NCBI GenBank assembly: GCA_964613585.1
Contig: CAZTHL010000080.1
Span: 1 to 16,404 of the forward strand
DNA length: 16,404 bases
Source: CAZTHL01 sp964613585
Lineage (GTDB): Bacteria > Pseudomonadota > Alphaproteobacteria > DSM-16000 > Inquilinaceae
Direction of reading: 5' to 3'
The notes under the pieces are model-generated. The model was not told where the DNA came from. It made no database searches and saw only the letters and a list, made by a program, of their open reading frames with translations. Positions 1 through 9,570 of the stretch are shown here, piece by piece; the first letter of the stretch is position 1, and each line of letters opens with the position of its first letter. The translations under genes and the position numbers were made by a program.

Positions 1-73
1 GCGCCCTGCAGGACTCGAACCTGCGACCCCAAGCTTAGAAGGCTCGTGCTCTATCCGGCTGAGCTAAGGGCGC
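1..73 (-). tRNA. tRNA-Arg (anticodon UCU)
   Basis: Read on the minus strand, the 73 bases fold into a full cloverleaf. There is a 7-bp acceptor stem (GCGCCCT with AGGGCGC), a D stem GCTC/GAGC, an anticodon stem CGAGC/GCTTG closing the loop CTTCTAA with anticodon TCT, a 5-base variable loop, and a T stem GCAGG/CCTGC with loop TTCGAGT. The anticodon decodes AGA and, by wobble, AGG, which are rare codons in a genome this GC-rich. The 3' end coincides with the window edge, so I cannot see whether CCA is encoded. Confidence 0.96.
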
Positions 74-115
74 GTGATGCGCGCGGCCGCGGCGCCGCGC
101 GGCTCCACACGGGTG

Positions 116-145
116 ATTATGGGGACTCGGCGCGCCGTTCGCCAA
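116..145 (-). promoter_or_regulatory. Candidate promoter of the tRNA-Arg gene
   Basis: On the minus strand, TTGGCG (140-145) and CATAAT (116-121) are separated by 18 bases and lie about 43 bases before the mature tRNA 5' end. This resembles a sigma-70 promoter with a leader of roughly 35 nt. It is one of the few AT-containing spots in the gap between the tRNA and the NDUFS4-like gene. It was found by eye only. Confidence 0.4.
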
Positions 146-224
146 GCCCGGCGTGCCGTGTCCGGATGCGCGGCGGCCGGGGCCTCGACCGGCCGGGCCA
201 CCGTGCCGCGACGGGGCGTCCCGG

Positions 225-521
225 CTATCGGGGCTTCGGCTTGAAGTTGTCCGAGTAGTTGCGCGGGCGGACCCGCCGCTCGTGCTCCTTCTCCACGGTG
301 AACACCAGGCCCTTGCGCTTGGCGAAGGCGATGGCGTCGTCCCGGCTGGCGAAGTGCAGGTGCACCTGGTTGAGCGTGTCACCGGAGCTGACCCAGCCCA
401 TCAGCGGCTCGGGCTTGCGCGGCGTCTCCGGCTCGTACTCGAGCACCCATTGCCGGGTCCTGCCGTGCCCGGATTGCATGGCGGTCTTGGGCGGGCGATA
501 GATGCGCGCGCGTGTCGTCAC
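225..521 (-). CDS. NDUFS4-like NADH dehydrogenase (complex I) accessory subunit
   Basis: This 98-residue protein belongs to the ETC complex I subunit conserved region family, the bacterial counterpart of mitochondrial NDUFS4. Family hallmarks are visible in order: RIYRPPKTAMQSG near residues 7-19, the segment WVLEYEP, then MGWVSSGDT, and the C-terminal RPRNYSDNFKP. In the family the protein sits on the peripheral arm of NADH:ubiquinone oxidoreductase close to the FMN/Fe-S subunits and stabilises it. The start is a GTG at 521 with the purine-rich stretch GAGAGGGG about 10 nt upstream; no better in-frame start exists. The protein ends soon after the NF motif, slightly shorter than many relatives. 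It is a single gene between a tRNA and the divergent sfsA operon. The nuo genes are not in the window, as is usual for this subunit. The assignment is secure from motifs; the role in this organism is inferred. Confidence 0.9.
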   Translation of the reverse strand: MTTRARIYRPPKTAMQSGHGRTRQWVLEYEPETPRKPEPLMGWVSSGDTLNQVHLHFASRDDAIAFAKRKGLVFTVEKEHERRVRPRNYSDNFKPKPR

Positions 522-588
522 TCGATCAAGGCCCCTCTCGGTCGCGCCGCGGTGCCGGCACGCCTACCCCTGCACCACGACCGCCCAC

Positions 589-616
589 ACCATATCGCGG
601 CGGCCCGGCCTGTCAA
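589..616 (-). promoter_or_regulatory. Sigma-70-like promoter of the NDUFS4-like gene
   Basis: On the minus strand a perfect -35 hexamer TTGACA (611-616) is followed, after 16 bases, by TATGGT (589-594). The predicted transcript would start near 582 and carry a leader of about 60 nt before the GTG at 521. This is the best promoter match in the window. It lies in the divergent gap (522-661) between this gene and sfsA. Confidence 0.6.
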
Positions 617-661
617 TTTGCCGCTGGCCCGGCGCCGCCGATGCCGCCCGAGGGAGACCCG

Positions 662-1441
662 ATGCGCCTGCCCGTCCCGCTCCGCCCCGGCCGGCTGGTG
701 CGCCGCTACCAGCGCTTCCTGGCCAATGTCGCGCTGGACGACGGCGGCGGCCTGGTCACCGCGCATTGCCCCAATCCGGGCCGCATGATGGGCCTGAGCG
801 CGCCCGGCCTCGAGGTGTGGCTGTCCCGGGCCGCCGACCCGCGGCGCAAGCTCGGCCACACACTCGAGCTGGTGCGCCTGCCCGCGGGCGACCTCGTCGG
901 CATCCACACCGGGCGGCCCAACGCGCTGGCCGCCGAGGCGATCCGTGCCGGCCGCATCCCGGAGCTGGCCGGCTACCCGATCCTGCGCCGCGAGGTGCGC
1001 TACGGCGCGGCCAGCCGGGTCGACCTCCTGCTCGACGGCGCCGAGGGCCGGCCGCCTTGCCACGTCGAGGTGAAGAACGTGCATCTCCGGCGCGCCGACG
1101 GCCCGTTCCCCGACGCCGCCGAGTTCCCGGACTGCGTCACCGCGCGCGGCGCCCGTCATCTGGCCGAGCTGTCCCGGGTGGTCGCCGCCGGCGGCCGGGC
1201 GGTCATGCTGTTCATCGTGCAGCGGGGCGATTGCCGCCATTTCCGCATAGCCGGGGACCTCGACCCCGCCTATCTTGACGCCTTCGGCCGGGCCGGCGAG
1301 TCCGGGGTGGAAACCCTATGTTATTCCTGCCGGGTCACGCTCGATGGTATCGAGGTGGCCGGCTCGCTGCCGGTCGAGCCGGCCGGCGCGACGAGGTCCG
1401 GCGAGCACGACGACCCACGGCGGAGGCGGCGGAAACGGTGA
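662..1441 (+). CDS. sfsA: SfsA family protein (sugar fermentation stimulation protein homologue)
   Basis: This 259-residue SfsA protein has an N-terminal OB-like part containing HCPNPGRMMGL (about residues 35-45). The C-terminal part has a PD-(D/E)XK nuclease-like arrangement: Asp121 in RVDLLL, then Glu136 and Lys138 in HVEVKNV, followed by FPDCVTARGARHLAEL. E. coli SfsA was named for an effect on sugar fermentation and reported to bind DNA; its biochemical role remains unclear. The ATG at 662 was chosen because the purine-rich GAGGGAGA stands just upstream and the protein then begins as relatives do. The frame is open further upstream, but that part is low-complexity. The tail after residue 240 is Arg-rich and poorly conserved. 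The stop overlaps the start of map as GTGA, so the two are probably translationally coupled. Confidence 0.93.
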   Translation: MRLPVPLRPGRLVRRYQRFLANVALDDGGGLVTAHCPNPGRMMGLSAPGLEVWLSRAADPRRKLGHTLELVRLPAGDLVGIHTGRPNALAAEAIRAGRIPELAGYPILRREVRYGAASRVDLLLDGAEGRPPCHVEVKNVHLRRADGPFPDAAEFPDCVTARGARHLAELSRVVAAGGRAVMLFIVQRGDCRHFRIAGDLDPAYLDAFGRAGESGVETLCYSCRVTLDGIEVAGSLPVEPAGATRSGEHDDPRRRRRKR

Positions 1442-2295
1442 CTTTGGCCCTGAAGGAGCCCGTCCGAGGCAGCGAGATCCCGATCCACGGGGCCGAGGCG
1501 TTCGCCGGCATGCGCCGTGCCGGCCGCCTGGCCGCGCAGGTGCTGGACCACGTCACGCCCTTCGTCGCGCCCGGCGTGACCACCGGCGAGCTCGACGAGC
1601 GCTGCGAGGCGTTCATGCGCGAGCGCGGCGGCATTCCGGCGCCGCTCGGCTACCGCGGCTACCCGAAGGCGACCTGCATCTCGCTCAACCACGTGGTCTG
1701 CCACGGCATCCCGGGCGACCGGAAGCTGCAGAACGGCGACATCCTCAACATCGACGTCACCGTCGTGCTCGACGGCTGGCACGGCGACACCAGCCGCATG
1801 TACACGGTCGGCGACCGCATCAGCGTCAAGGCGCGCCGGCTGATCGACACCACCTACGAGGCGATGATGCGCGGCATCGAGGCGGTGCGCCCCGGCGCCA
1901 CCCTGGGCGATGTCGGCTTCGCCATCCAGAGCCATGTCGAGGCGCAGCGCTTCTCGGTGGTGCGCGACTACTGCGGCCACGGCCTCGGCCGGGTGTTCCA
2001 CGAGGCGCCCAGCGTGGTGCATTTCGGCCGGCCCGGCGACGGCGCCGTGCTCGAGGCGGGCATGCTGTTCACCATCGAGCCCATGGTCAACGCCGGCCGC
2101 TTCGAGGTGAAGATCCTGTCCGACGGCTGGACCGCGGTGACCCGCGACAAGAGCCTGTCGGCCCAGTTCGAGCATTCGGTCGGCGTCGTCGAGGGTGGGG
2201 TCGAGATCTTCACCCTGTCGCCCGCCGGCTACACCAAGCCGCCCTACCCGGTGCCCCCGGCCGGCGCCAACATCCGGACCGCTGTCGGCCGGTGA
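1438..2295 (+). CDS. map: Type I methionine aminopeptidase
   Basis: This 285-residue cytosolic metalloprotease removes the initiator methionine from new proteins. All five metal ligands of the pita-bread fold are present: Asp106 (NIDVT), Asp117 (GDTSRM), His181 (CGHGLG), Glu214 (TIEPM) and Glu245 (FEHSV), with the catalytic His89 in CHGIPG. The spacing matches the E. coli enzyme with an offset of about ten residues, so the protein is complete. The GTG at 1438 is preferred because it overlaps the sfsA stop as GTGA and gives the family's usual N-terminus. The frame is open back to 1318, but that part is inside sfsA and unlike MetAP. The stop in turn overlaps the radC start. It is housekeeping and probably essential unless a second map exists elsewhere. 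Confidence 0.96.
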   Translation: MTLALKEPVRGSEIPIHGAEAFAGMRRAGRLAAQVLDHVTPFVAPGVTTGELDERCEAFMRERGGIPAPLGYRGYPKATCISLNHVVCHGIPGDRKLQNGDILNIDVTVVLDGWHGDTSRMYTVGDRISVKARRLIDTTYEAMMRGIEAVRPGATLGDVGFAIQSHVEAQRFSVVRDYCGHGLGRVFHEAPSVVHFGRPGDGAVLEAGMLFTIEPMVNAGRFEVKILSDGWTAVTRDKSLSAQFEHSVGVVEGGVEIFTLSPAGYTKPPYPVPPAGANIRTAVGR

Positions 2296-3029
2296 GCCCG
2301 CGCGACGACGGCGCCGAGGCCGCGGCCGGGCCGCCGCCACCCGACCCGGACGGCGAGACGCCGCACTACCACGGCCACCGCAAGCGCCTGCGCCGGCGCT
2401 TCCTCAAGGCCGGGCCGGACGCCCTGCCCGACTACGAGCTGCTCGAGCTGCTGCTGTTCGCCGCCATCCCGCACCGCGACGTCAAGCCGCTCGCCAAGCA
2501 GCTGCTCGAGCACTTCGGCGGCCTCGGCGGCGTGCTGACCGCGCCGGCCGAGCAGCTCGAGCGGCGCGCCGGCCTCGGCCCGGCCGCCGCCGCCACGCTC
2601 AAGGTGGTCCACGCCGCCGCCGAGCGCATGCTGCGCGAGACGGTCCTGGAGCGGCCGGCCATCGCCGGCTGGCAGGATCTGCTGCGCTACCTGGACATCG
2701 CCCTCAAGTACGAGAAGACCGAGCAGCTGCGCCTGCTGTTCCTCGACCGCCGCAACTGCCTGATCGCCGACGAGGTGCAGCAGCGCGGCACGGTCGACCA
2801 CGCCCCGGTCTATCCGCGGGAGGTCGTGCGCCGTGCCCTCGACCTCAACGCCTCGGCGCTGATCGTCGTGCACAACCACCCCTCCGGCGACCCGAGCCCG
2901 TCGCCCGGCGACATCGCCGTGACCCGGGAGCTGGCGCAGGCCGCCGGCGCCGTCGGCATCGCCCTGCACGACCATCTGATCATCGGACGCAAAGGCCACG
3001 CCAGCTTCAAGTCCCTGGGCCTGCTCTAG
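2292..3029 (+). CDS. radC: RadC family JAB-domain protein (JAMM metalloprotein)
   Basis: This 245-residue protein has the two-part RadC layout. An N-terminal helix-hairpin-helix-like region is entered by HYHGHRKRLRRRF and contains a GLGPAAAATLK motif near residue 94. The C-terminal JAB/MPN domain contains the JAMM metal motif HNHPSGDPSPSPGD (His194, His196, Ser204, Asp207). The name comes from an old link to DNA repair in E. coli that was later withdrawn; the enzyme activity is not established. The GTG at 2292 overlaps the map stop as GTGA and places the conserved domains at the expected distance. The first 25 residues are acidic and proline-rich and look unstructured. It is the last gene of the sfsA-map-radC operon. 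A short GC-rich inverted pair (GGCCCG/CGGGCC) lies in the gap after it but has no T-run. Confidence 0.93.
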   Translation: MSPRDDGAEAAAGPPPPDPDGETPHYHGHRKRLRRRFLKAGPDALPDYELLELLLFAAIPHRDVKPLAKQLLEHFGGLGGVLTAPAEQLERRAGLGPAAAATLKVVHAAAERMLRETVLERPAIAGWQDLLRYLDIALKYEKTEQLRLLFLDRRNCLIADEVQQRGTVDHAPVYPREVVRRALDLNASALIVVHNHPSGDPSPSPGDIAVTRELAQAAGAVGIALHDHLIIGRKGHASFKSLGLL

Positions 3030-3183
3030 ACCGCCGCCGGCCCGGCTGCTATCCGGTCCGGCCCGAGCGCGGCGCCCGGGCCACCGGCCATGGCGAGCGG
3101 CCGCGACGATTTTCCCGGGCCGCAGGCCGTCCCCGCGGCGCGCGCCCGCTATCTGACGTTGGGTGAGAGATGGGAGCCGAGCC

Positions 3184-4955
<1,772 letters not shown>

Positions 4956-4959
<4 letters not shown>

Positions 4960-6710
4960 GGGATCTCTGGACGTTCATCGGCCTGTTCGGCCGGCGCCGC
5001 TGGCTGATGCTGGCGGGCGGTCTGCTCAGCCTGACCACCGTGCTCGCCGGCATCGGCCTGCTGACCCTGGCCGGCTGGTTCATCACCGCCGCGGCGCTGG
5101 CCGGGCTCGGCCTGATGACCGTCAACATCTTCACGCCCAGCGCCGGCATCCGCTTCTTCGCGCTGGCTCGCACCGGCTCGCGCTACGCCGAGCGGCTGGT
5201 CACCCACCACGCCACCTTCGCGCTGCTCGCCGACCTGCGCCTGTGGTTCTTCCGCAAGGCGATCCCGCTGGCCCCGGCCCGGCTCGGCAGCCTGCGCGGC
5301 GGCGATCTGCTGAACCGTGCCACCGCGGATATCGACGCCCTCGACAACCTGTATCTGCGCGTGCTGACCCCGAGCGTGGTGGCGCTCATCGTCGCCCTGC
5401 TCGCCGCCCTGGTCCTGGGCGCGATCGACACCCGGCTGGCCTTTGGCATCCTGGCGCTGCTCGCGGTCGCCGGCATCGGCTTGCCGGCGCTCGCCGGGCG
5501 GCTCGGCCACCGCGCCGGGGCCGACATCGTCGCCACCACCCAGCGGCTGCGCACCGACGTTGTCGACGGCGTGCAGGGCCTGCCCGAGCTGATGGTGTTC
5601 CAGGCCGCCGGGCGTCAGGCCGACCGGGTCGCCGCCGGCGGCGCCACCCTGGTCGACCGGCAGCGGCGCATGAGCCGGATCGCCGGCCTCTCCGCGGCGC
5701 TGAGCGGTGCGGCGGCGCAGCTCGCCGTTGTCGTCGCGCTCCTCGTCGGCGTCGGCCTGCTGCAGGCGGGCACGATCAGCGGACCGGTCCTGGTGCTGAT
5801 CCTGCTGGGCGTGATCGCCCTGTTCGAGGTGGTGCAGCCGCTGCCCGCCGCCTTCCAGCAGTTCGGCCGCACCCGGGCGGCGGCACGCCGCCTGCTCGAC
5901 ATCGCCGAGGCGGCGCCGGCGGTGGCCGAGCCGGCCCGGCCGGTGCCCGCGCCGGCGCGCACCGACCTCGCGCTCGACGATGTCACGTTCCGCTACCGGC
6001 CGGAGGACCCGCCCGCCGTGGCCGGGCTCGGCCTCGCCATCCCCGAGGGCCGGCGCCTTGCCCTGCTGGGGCCGAGCGGCGCCGGCAAGTCGACCCTGAC
6101 CCAGTTGCTGCTGCGCTTCTGGGACCCCCAGGACGGCGCCATCCGGCTGGGCGGCGTCGACCTGCGCGACCTCGCGCTCGATGAACTGTGGTCGCGTCTC
6201 GGCCTGCTGTCGCAGCGCAGCCAGCTGTTCGACGGCACGATCCGCGACAACCTGCTGATCGCCGACCCGGACGCCGACGACGACGCTCTGCTGGCCGCGC
6301 TGACCGACGCCCGCGTCGCGGACTTCGTGGAAGGCCTGCCGGACGGGCTCGACACCTGGGTCGGCGAGGCCGGGGTGCGCGTCTCCGGTGGCCAGGCGCG
6401 GCGCATCGCGCTCGCCCGGGTGATCCTGAAGCGCCCGCCGGTGCTGATCCTCGACGAGCCGACCGAAGGCGTCGATGCCGAGACCGAGCGGGAGATCATG
6501 GCCAGCCTGGGGCGGCTCATGGACGGGCGCACCGTGGTGCTGATCACCCACCGGCTCGACCATCTGCATCTGATGGACGAGATCGTGCTGCTCGAGCAGG
6601 GCCGGATCGTCGAGCGCGGCAGCCCTGCCGCACTGGCGGCGCGGCCGGGACGCTACGCCCGGCTGCTGGCCGACCACGCGCTCGAGGCCCGGGACCCCGT
6701 GCCGGCCTGA
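4956..6710 (+). CDS. cydC: Heterodimeric thiol ABC exporter subunit CydC
   Basis: This 584-residue partner of CydD has a membrane domain to about residue 320 and an ATPase domain after it. CydC-specific sequence is clear early on: LAGWFITAAALAG (38-50), then SAGIRFFALARTGSRYAER (62-80). The nucleotide-binding domain has Walker A GPSGAGKST (372-380), signature VSGGQARR (476-483), Walker B LILDEPTEGVD (497-507) and H-loop His532. The ATG at 4956 overlaps the cydD stop as ATGA and has GGGAGG seven bases upstream, so both its own initiation and coupling are likely. The stop overlaps the next start as TGATG, placing the YbaN-like gene in the same transcript. The two subunits are expected to form a 1:1 heterodimer in the inner membrane. 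Confidence 0.94.
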
Positions 6711-7207
6711 TGGCGGAGACGCCGGCGGACGACCGCGAGAGCTGGGGCGCGCCTGCCCCGCGCGAGGGCATCGAGCGGCCGCCGAGCCGGCCGGCCCGCA
6801 GCCGCGCCGCCCGGCTGCTCTATCTCGGCTTCGGCATTCTCATGGTGGCGCTCGGCGCGGTCGGCGCCTTCCTGCCGCTGCTGCCGACGACGGTGTTCCT
6901 GCTGGCGGCGCTGTGGGCCTTCGCGCGCTCGTCCGACCGGCTGCACGCCTGGCTCTGGCACCATCCGCGCTTCGGCCCGCCGATCCGCGACTGGACCCGC
7001 CACGGCGCAATCGGCCGCCGCGCCAAGGTGCTCGCCGTGGCGCTCCTGCTGCTCAGCCCGGTGGTCATGCTGCTGACCGGCGTTCGGGGCTGGGTTGTGG
7101 CCGCCGTCGTCCCTATCTTAGTCGCGGTCGGCCTGTTCATTGTGACCCGGCCGGCGCCGCCGCCGAAGCCGGACCCTGGGGCCGGCGCGGGATCAGGGAG
7201 GGCGTAG
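6710..7207 (+). CDS. YbaN/DUF454 family inner membrane protein, copy 1
   Basis: This 165-residue small membrane protein of the DUF454 (E. coli YbaN) family begins with about 30 hydrophilic, proline-rich residues. Hydrophobic segments follow at about 35-70, with the family motif LPLLPTTVFLLAALWAFARS (55-74), and at about 105-145. The central part, LHAWLWHHPRFGPPIRDW and GAIGRRAK, is typical and probably cytoplasmic. The last 20 residues are Pro/Gly-rich. The function of the family is unknown. It starts at the ATG that shares one base with the cydC stop (TGATG), so it is the third cistron of the cydDC operon. That position hints, by context only, at a link to the exporter or to cytochrome bd assembly. 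Confidence 0.88.
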   Translation: MAETPADDRESWGAPAPREGIERPPSRPARSRAARLLYLGFGILMVALGAVGAFLPLLPTTVFLLAALWAFARSSDRLHAWLWHHPRFGPPIRDWTRHGAIGRRAKVLAVALLLLSPVVMLLTGVRGWVVAAVVPILVAVGLFIVTRPAPPPKPDPGAGAGSGRA

Positions 7208-7305
7208 GGCGAAGCCGGACGCCGGGCCGCGCCGGGCATTGGGCCGTCCACAGCGAGGACAGCGCGGGGCCGCGATGGATCCCGCCCGGGAGGAGGCTTG
7301 CGCGC

Positions 7306-7758
7306 GTGCACCCGATGGACCCGATGACCCGCCCGACCACCGAGCGGGACAGCTATGTCCGGGCGGTCGAGTCGCCGGTGGCCCGCACCCTGCTGCTCTC
7401 CTTCGGCGTCGTCTGCGCCGGCGTCGGCATGATCGGGGTGATCATCCCGCCGGTCCCGACCGCCGGTCTTCTGCTGGTGGCGCTGTGGGCGTTCGCGCGC
7501 AGCTCGCGCCGCTTCCATGACTGGCTGTTCTACCACCGCCACGTCGGCCCCTATCTGCGCCTGTGGGTGCGGCACCGCGCCATTGAGCGGCGGGCCAAGA
7601 TCGGCGCCCTCGTCACCATGGTCCTCAGCCTCGGCATCGTGCACGTCCTGGTCGAGGTGATGGCCCTGCGCATCGGCCTCACCGTGGCGCTGCTCGCCCT
7701 CGGCCTGTTCGTCGCGACCCGCAACGCGCCTCCTGCGGATTGGCGCGAGACCGTTTAA
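7306..7758 (+). CDS. YbaN/DUF454 family inner membrane protein, copy 2
   Basis: This 150-residue protein is a second DUF454 member. It shares with copy 1 the segment ALWAFARSS followed by an aromatic-rich stretch (RRFHDWLFYHRHVGPYLRLW) and AIERRAK, but most other positions differ, so the duplication is old. Hydrophobic segments occupy roughly residues 25-65 and 100-135. The start is the GTG at 7306, nine bases after the strong ribosome site GGGAGGAGG (7288-7296). The ATGs at 7315 and 7324 are too far from it. It lies 98 nt after copy 1 with no clear promoter between, so it may still belong to the cydDC transcript or have its own. It ends facing the ligase gene, which is convergent. Function unknown. 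Confidence 0.87.
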   Translation: MHPMDPMTRPTTERDSYVRAVESPVARTLLLSFGVVCAGVGMIGVIIPPVPTAGLLLVALWAFARSSRRFHDWLFYHRHVGPYLRLWVRHRAIERRAKIGALVTMVLSLGIVHVLVEVMALRIGLTVALLALGLFVATRNAPPADWRETV

Positions 7759-7777
7759 GGCGCCAAGAAGCCCCCTC

Positions 7778-7795
7778 CTCCGCGAAACCGCGGAG
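7778..7795. terminator. Hairpin in the convergent gap, possible terminator
   Basis: A perfect 7-bp stem CTCCGCG/CGCGGAG closes a 4-base AAAC loop, 20 nt after the stop of the second YbaN-like gene. There is no T-run on either side, so classical intrinsic termination is doubtful. Its place between convergent genes makes a role in ending transcripts reasonable. Confidence 0.35.
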
Positions 7796-7891
7796 ACGGT
7801 GACACGCAAGCAGGAACAATCCTTTATCTCCCCCGCTCCACGCCACGCGTGAGGGCGGGTCGGGAGGAGGTCCGCCGGGTGGTGACGAGCG

Positions 7892-9496
7892 TCACCCGAC
7901 GATCATCCGCTCGAGCGTCTCCAGCCGGTCGGCCTCATGGGCCGGCTTGTCCCAACGGATGCGGTGCACCCGGGGAAAGCGCATGGCCACGCCAGACTTG
8001 TGCCGGGCCGAGCGGTGCACGCTGTCAAAGGCGATCTCCAGCACCAGCCCCGGCTCGACCGCGCGCACCGGCCCGTAGCGCTCGACCGTGTGGTTGCGCA
8101 CCCAGCGGTCGAGCCGGGCCAGCTCCTCGTCGGTGAAGCCGAAATAGGCCTTGCCGACCGGTACCAGCTCGGCCCCGCCTTCGGCCTCGCGCCAGGTGCC
8201 GAAGGTGAAGTCGGAATAGAAGGACGAACGCTTGCCGTGGCCGCGCTGGGCGTACATGAGCACGGTGTCGAGGGTGAGCGGCCCGCGCTTCCACTTGAAC
8301 CATGGCCCCTTCGGCCGCCCGGGCACGTAAGGGCTGTCGCCGCGCTTCAGCATCAGCCCCTCGATGGCGTTGTCGCGCGCCCCGGCCCGCCGCCCAGCCA
8401 GATCGTCCCAGCCCTCGAAGGGCAGCAGCCCGGACAGATCCATGCGCCGCGGCTGCGCGCCCGCGAACCACGCCTCGAGCCGCGCCCGCCGCTCGTCGAA
8501 GGGCAGCGGCCGAAGGTCCTGCTCCGCGTCCCAAAGGATGTCGTAGAGGCGCACCCAGGCCGGAAACTCGGCGAGCGCCTTCGCCGTCACGGATTTTCGG
8601 TTGAGGCGCTGCTGCAGGTCGTTGAATGGCGCGATCTCCAGCTCGTCCTTACCGGGTCGCGCCACCAGCACTTCGCCGTCGAGCACGGCGTCGAAGCCCA
8701 TGGCCTCGACGATCTCCGGGAAGGCGCCCGACACGTCCTCGCCGGTGCGCGAGTAGAGCCGGCGCCGAGGGCCCTCCGGCCCGCCGCGGGCGACGAGTTG
8801 GACGCGGATGCCGTCCCACTTCCACTCGGCCCGGTAGGGTGCCAGGTCGAAGCTGCCGATGTCCTCGTCCTCGAGCGGGGTAGCCAGCATGAGCGGCCGG
8901 AAGGTGGCGCGCTCGTCGATTACCGGCCGCCCGGCCCGGCCCTCGAGCCAGGCGAACAGGTCCTGATACGGCGCCTCAAGACCGTGCCATAACTCCTCAA
9001 TATCATTGACATCCTTGCCGCCCCAGTCGGCCAGCGCGGTTTTCGCCAGGCGGGCCGAGACGCCGACCCGCAGGCCGCCGCTGATGAGCTTGATGAGGGC
9101 GAGGCGGCCGGGCGGATCGAGCGCGTCGAGCCAGTCCTCGATCAGCCTCGGCGCCTCGAGCCGGCTGGCGGCGCGCAGGCTCTCGACCACCTCCGAGAGC
9201 GACGGCGCACGGTCGGCGCCGGAGCGGGCCGGCCAGATCAGCGACACGGTCTCGGCCAAGTCGCCGACGAAGTCGTAGGACCAGGCGAATAACTCGGGCT
9301 CAACCCGCTCGGTGGCGAGCGCGCGCACCATGCCCGGCTTGGCGCTGTCGAAGGACAGGCCCTCGGTCAGCGCCGCCACGCCCCAGCCGCGGTCCGGGTC
9401 GGGCGCGTGGTCGAGATAGTCCTTGATGAGGCGGATCTTGCCGTTGCGCGACGGCATGAACACCAGCGCCTCGATGAGCCCGGCGAACGCCTTCAC
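7892..9496 (-). CDS. ATP-dependent DNA ligase (ligase of the Lhr/exonuclease/PdeM repair module)
   Basis: This 534-residue ligase is of the PP_1105-type family, distinct from LigD and from the NAD-dependent LigA. After an all-helical N-terminal domain (to about 200), the adenylation domain begins. Motif I is KWDG with the nucleotide-accepting Lys226, then LYSRTGED (about 247-254), motif III LDGEVL (272-277), motif IV EGLMLKRG (379-386) and motif V WFKWKRG (399-405). The C-terminal OB part carries VGKAYFGFTDEEL and MRFPRVHRIRWDK. The GTG at 9496 is chosen because the protein then begins MKAFAGLIEAL as relatives do and AAGG stands 6 nt upstream. An ATG at 9523 with GAAGG is a possible start nine codons longer. 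It lies downstream of the exonuclease gene, probably in one transcript. The 6-bp hairpin GGTGAC/GTCACC spans its stop codon. The module is thought to act in DNA damage repair. Confidence 0.93.
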   Translation of the reverse strand: MKAFAGLIEALVFMPSRNGKIRLIKDYLDHAPDPDRGWGVAALTEGLSFDSAKPGMVRALATERVEPELFAWSYDFVGDLAETVSLIWPARSGADRAPSLSEVVESLRAASRLEAPRLIEDWLDALDPPGRLALIKLISGGLRVGVSARLAKTALADWGGKDVNDIEELWHGLEAPYQDLFAWLEGRAGRPVIDERATFRPLMLATPLEDEDIGSFDLAPYRAEWKWDGIRVQLVARGGPEGPRRRLYSRTGEDVSGAFPEIVEAMGFDAVLDGEVLVARPGKDELEIAPFNDLQQRLNRKSVTAKALAEFPAWVRLYDILWDAEQDLRPLPFDERRARLEAWFAGAQPRRMDLSGLLPFEGWDDLAGRRAGARDNAIEGLMLKRGDSPYVPGRPKGPWFKWKRGPLTLDTVLMYAQRGHGKRSSFYSDFTFGTWREAEGGAELVPVGKAYFGFTDEELARLDRWVRNHTVERYGPVRAVEPGLVLEIAFDSVHRSARHKSGVAMRFPRVHRIRWDKPAHEADRLETLERMIVG

Positions 9497-9570
9497 CGGG
9501 AGCCTTGTCCCGTCAGGGGGCATCGGCCACCTTCGCGCAAGCGGAAGATCCTCTTGGCCGCGCCCGTCAT
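9493..9570 (-). CDS. Possible 25-codon small ORF linking exonuclease and ligase genes
   Basis: On the minus strand an ATG overlaps the exonuclease stop codon as ATGA, and the frame runs 25 codons to a TGA that overlaps the ligase GTG as GTGA. A ribosome site GAGGAGG (9581-9587) stands 10 nt upstream of the ATG, inside the end of the exonuclease gene. The predicted peptide begins MTGAAKRIFRLREGG, is basic and contains one Cys. It resembles no family I know. It may be a coupling device that carries ribosomes from one gene to the next rather than a functional protein, or it may be chance. If the ligase starts at the ATG at 9523 the argument weakens. Confidence 0.35.
   Translation of the reverse strand: MTGAAKRIFRLREGGRCPLTGQGSR

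Noticed and set aside
512..661. 50-codon upstream extension of the sfsA frame
   Set aside because: Low-complexity proline-rich translation that would run through the promoter of the divergent NDUFS4-like gene; the ATG at 662 has a good ribosome site.
1318..1437. 40-codon N-terminal extension of the methionine aminopeptidase frame
   Set aside because: It lies inside sfsA, is Arg/Gly-rich and has no likeness to MetAP. The GTG at 1438 gives the normal N-terminus and a GTGA overlap.
3030..3183. Promoter or small gene between radC and cydD
   Set aside because: No convincing -35/-10 pair and no short frame with a ribosome site; only a GC-rich 6-bp inverted pair.
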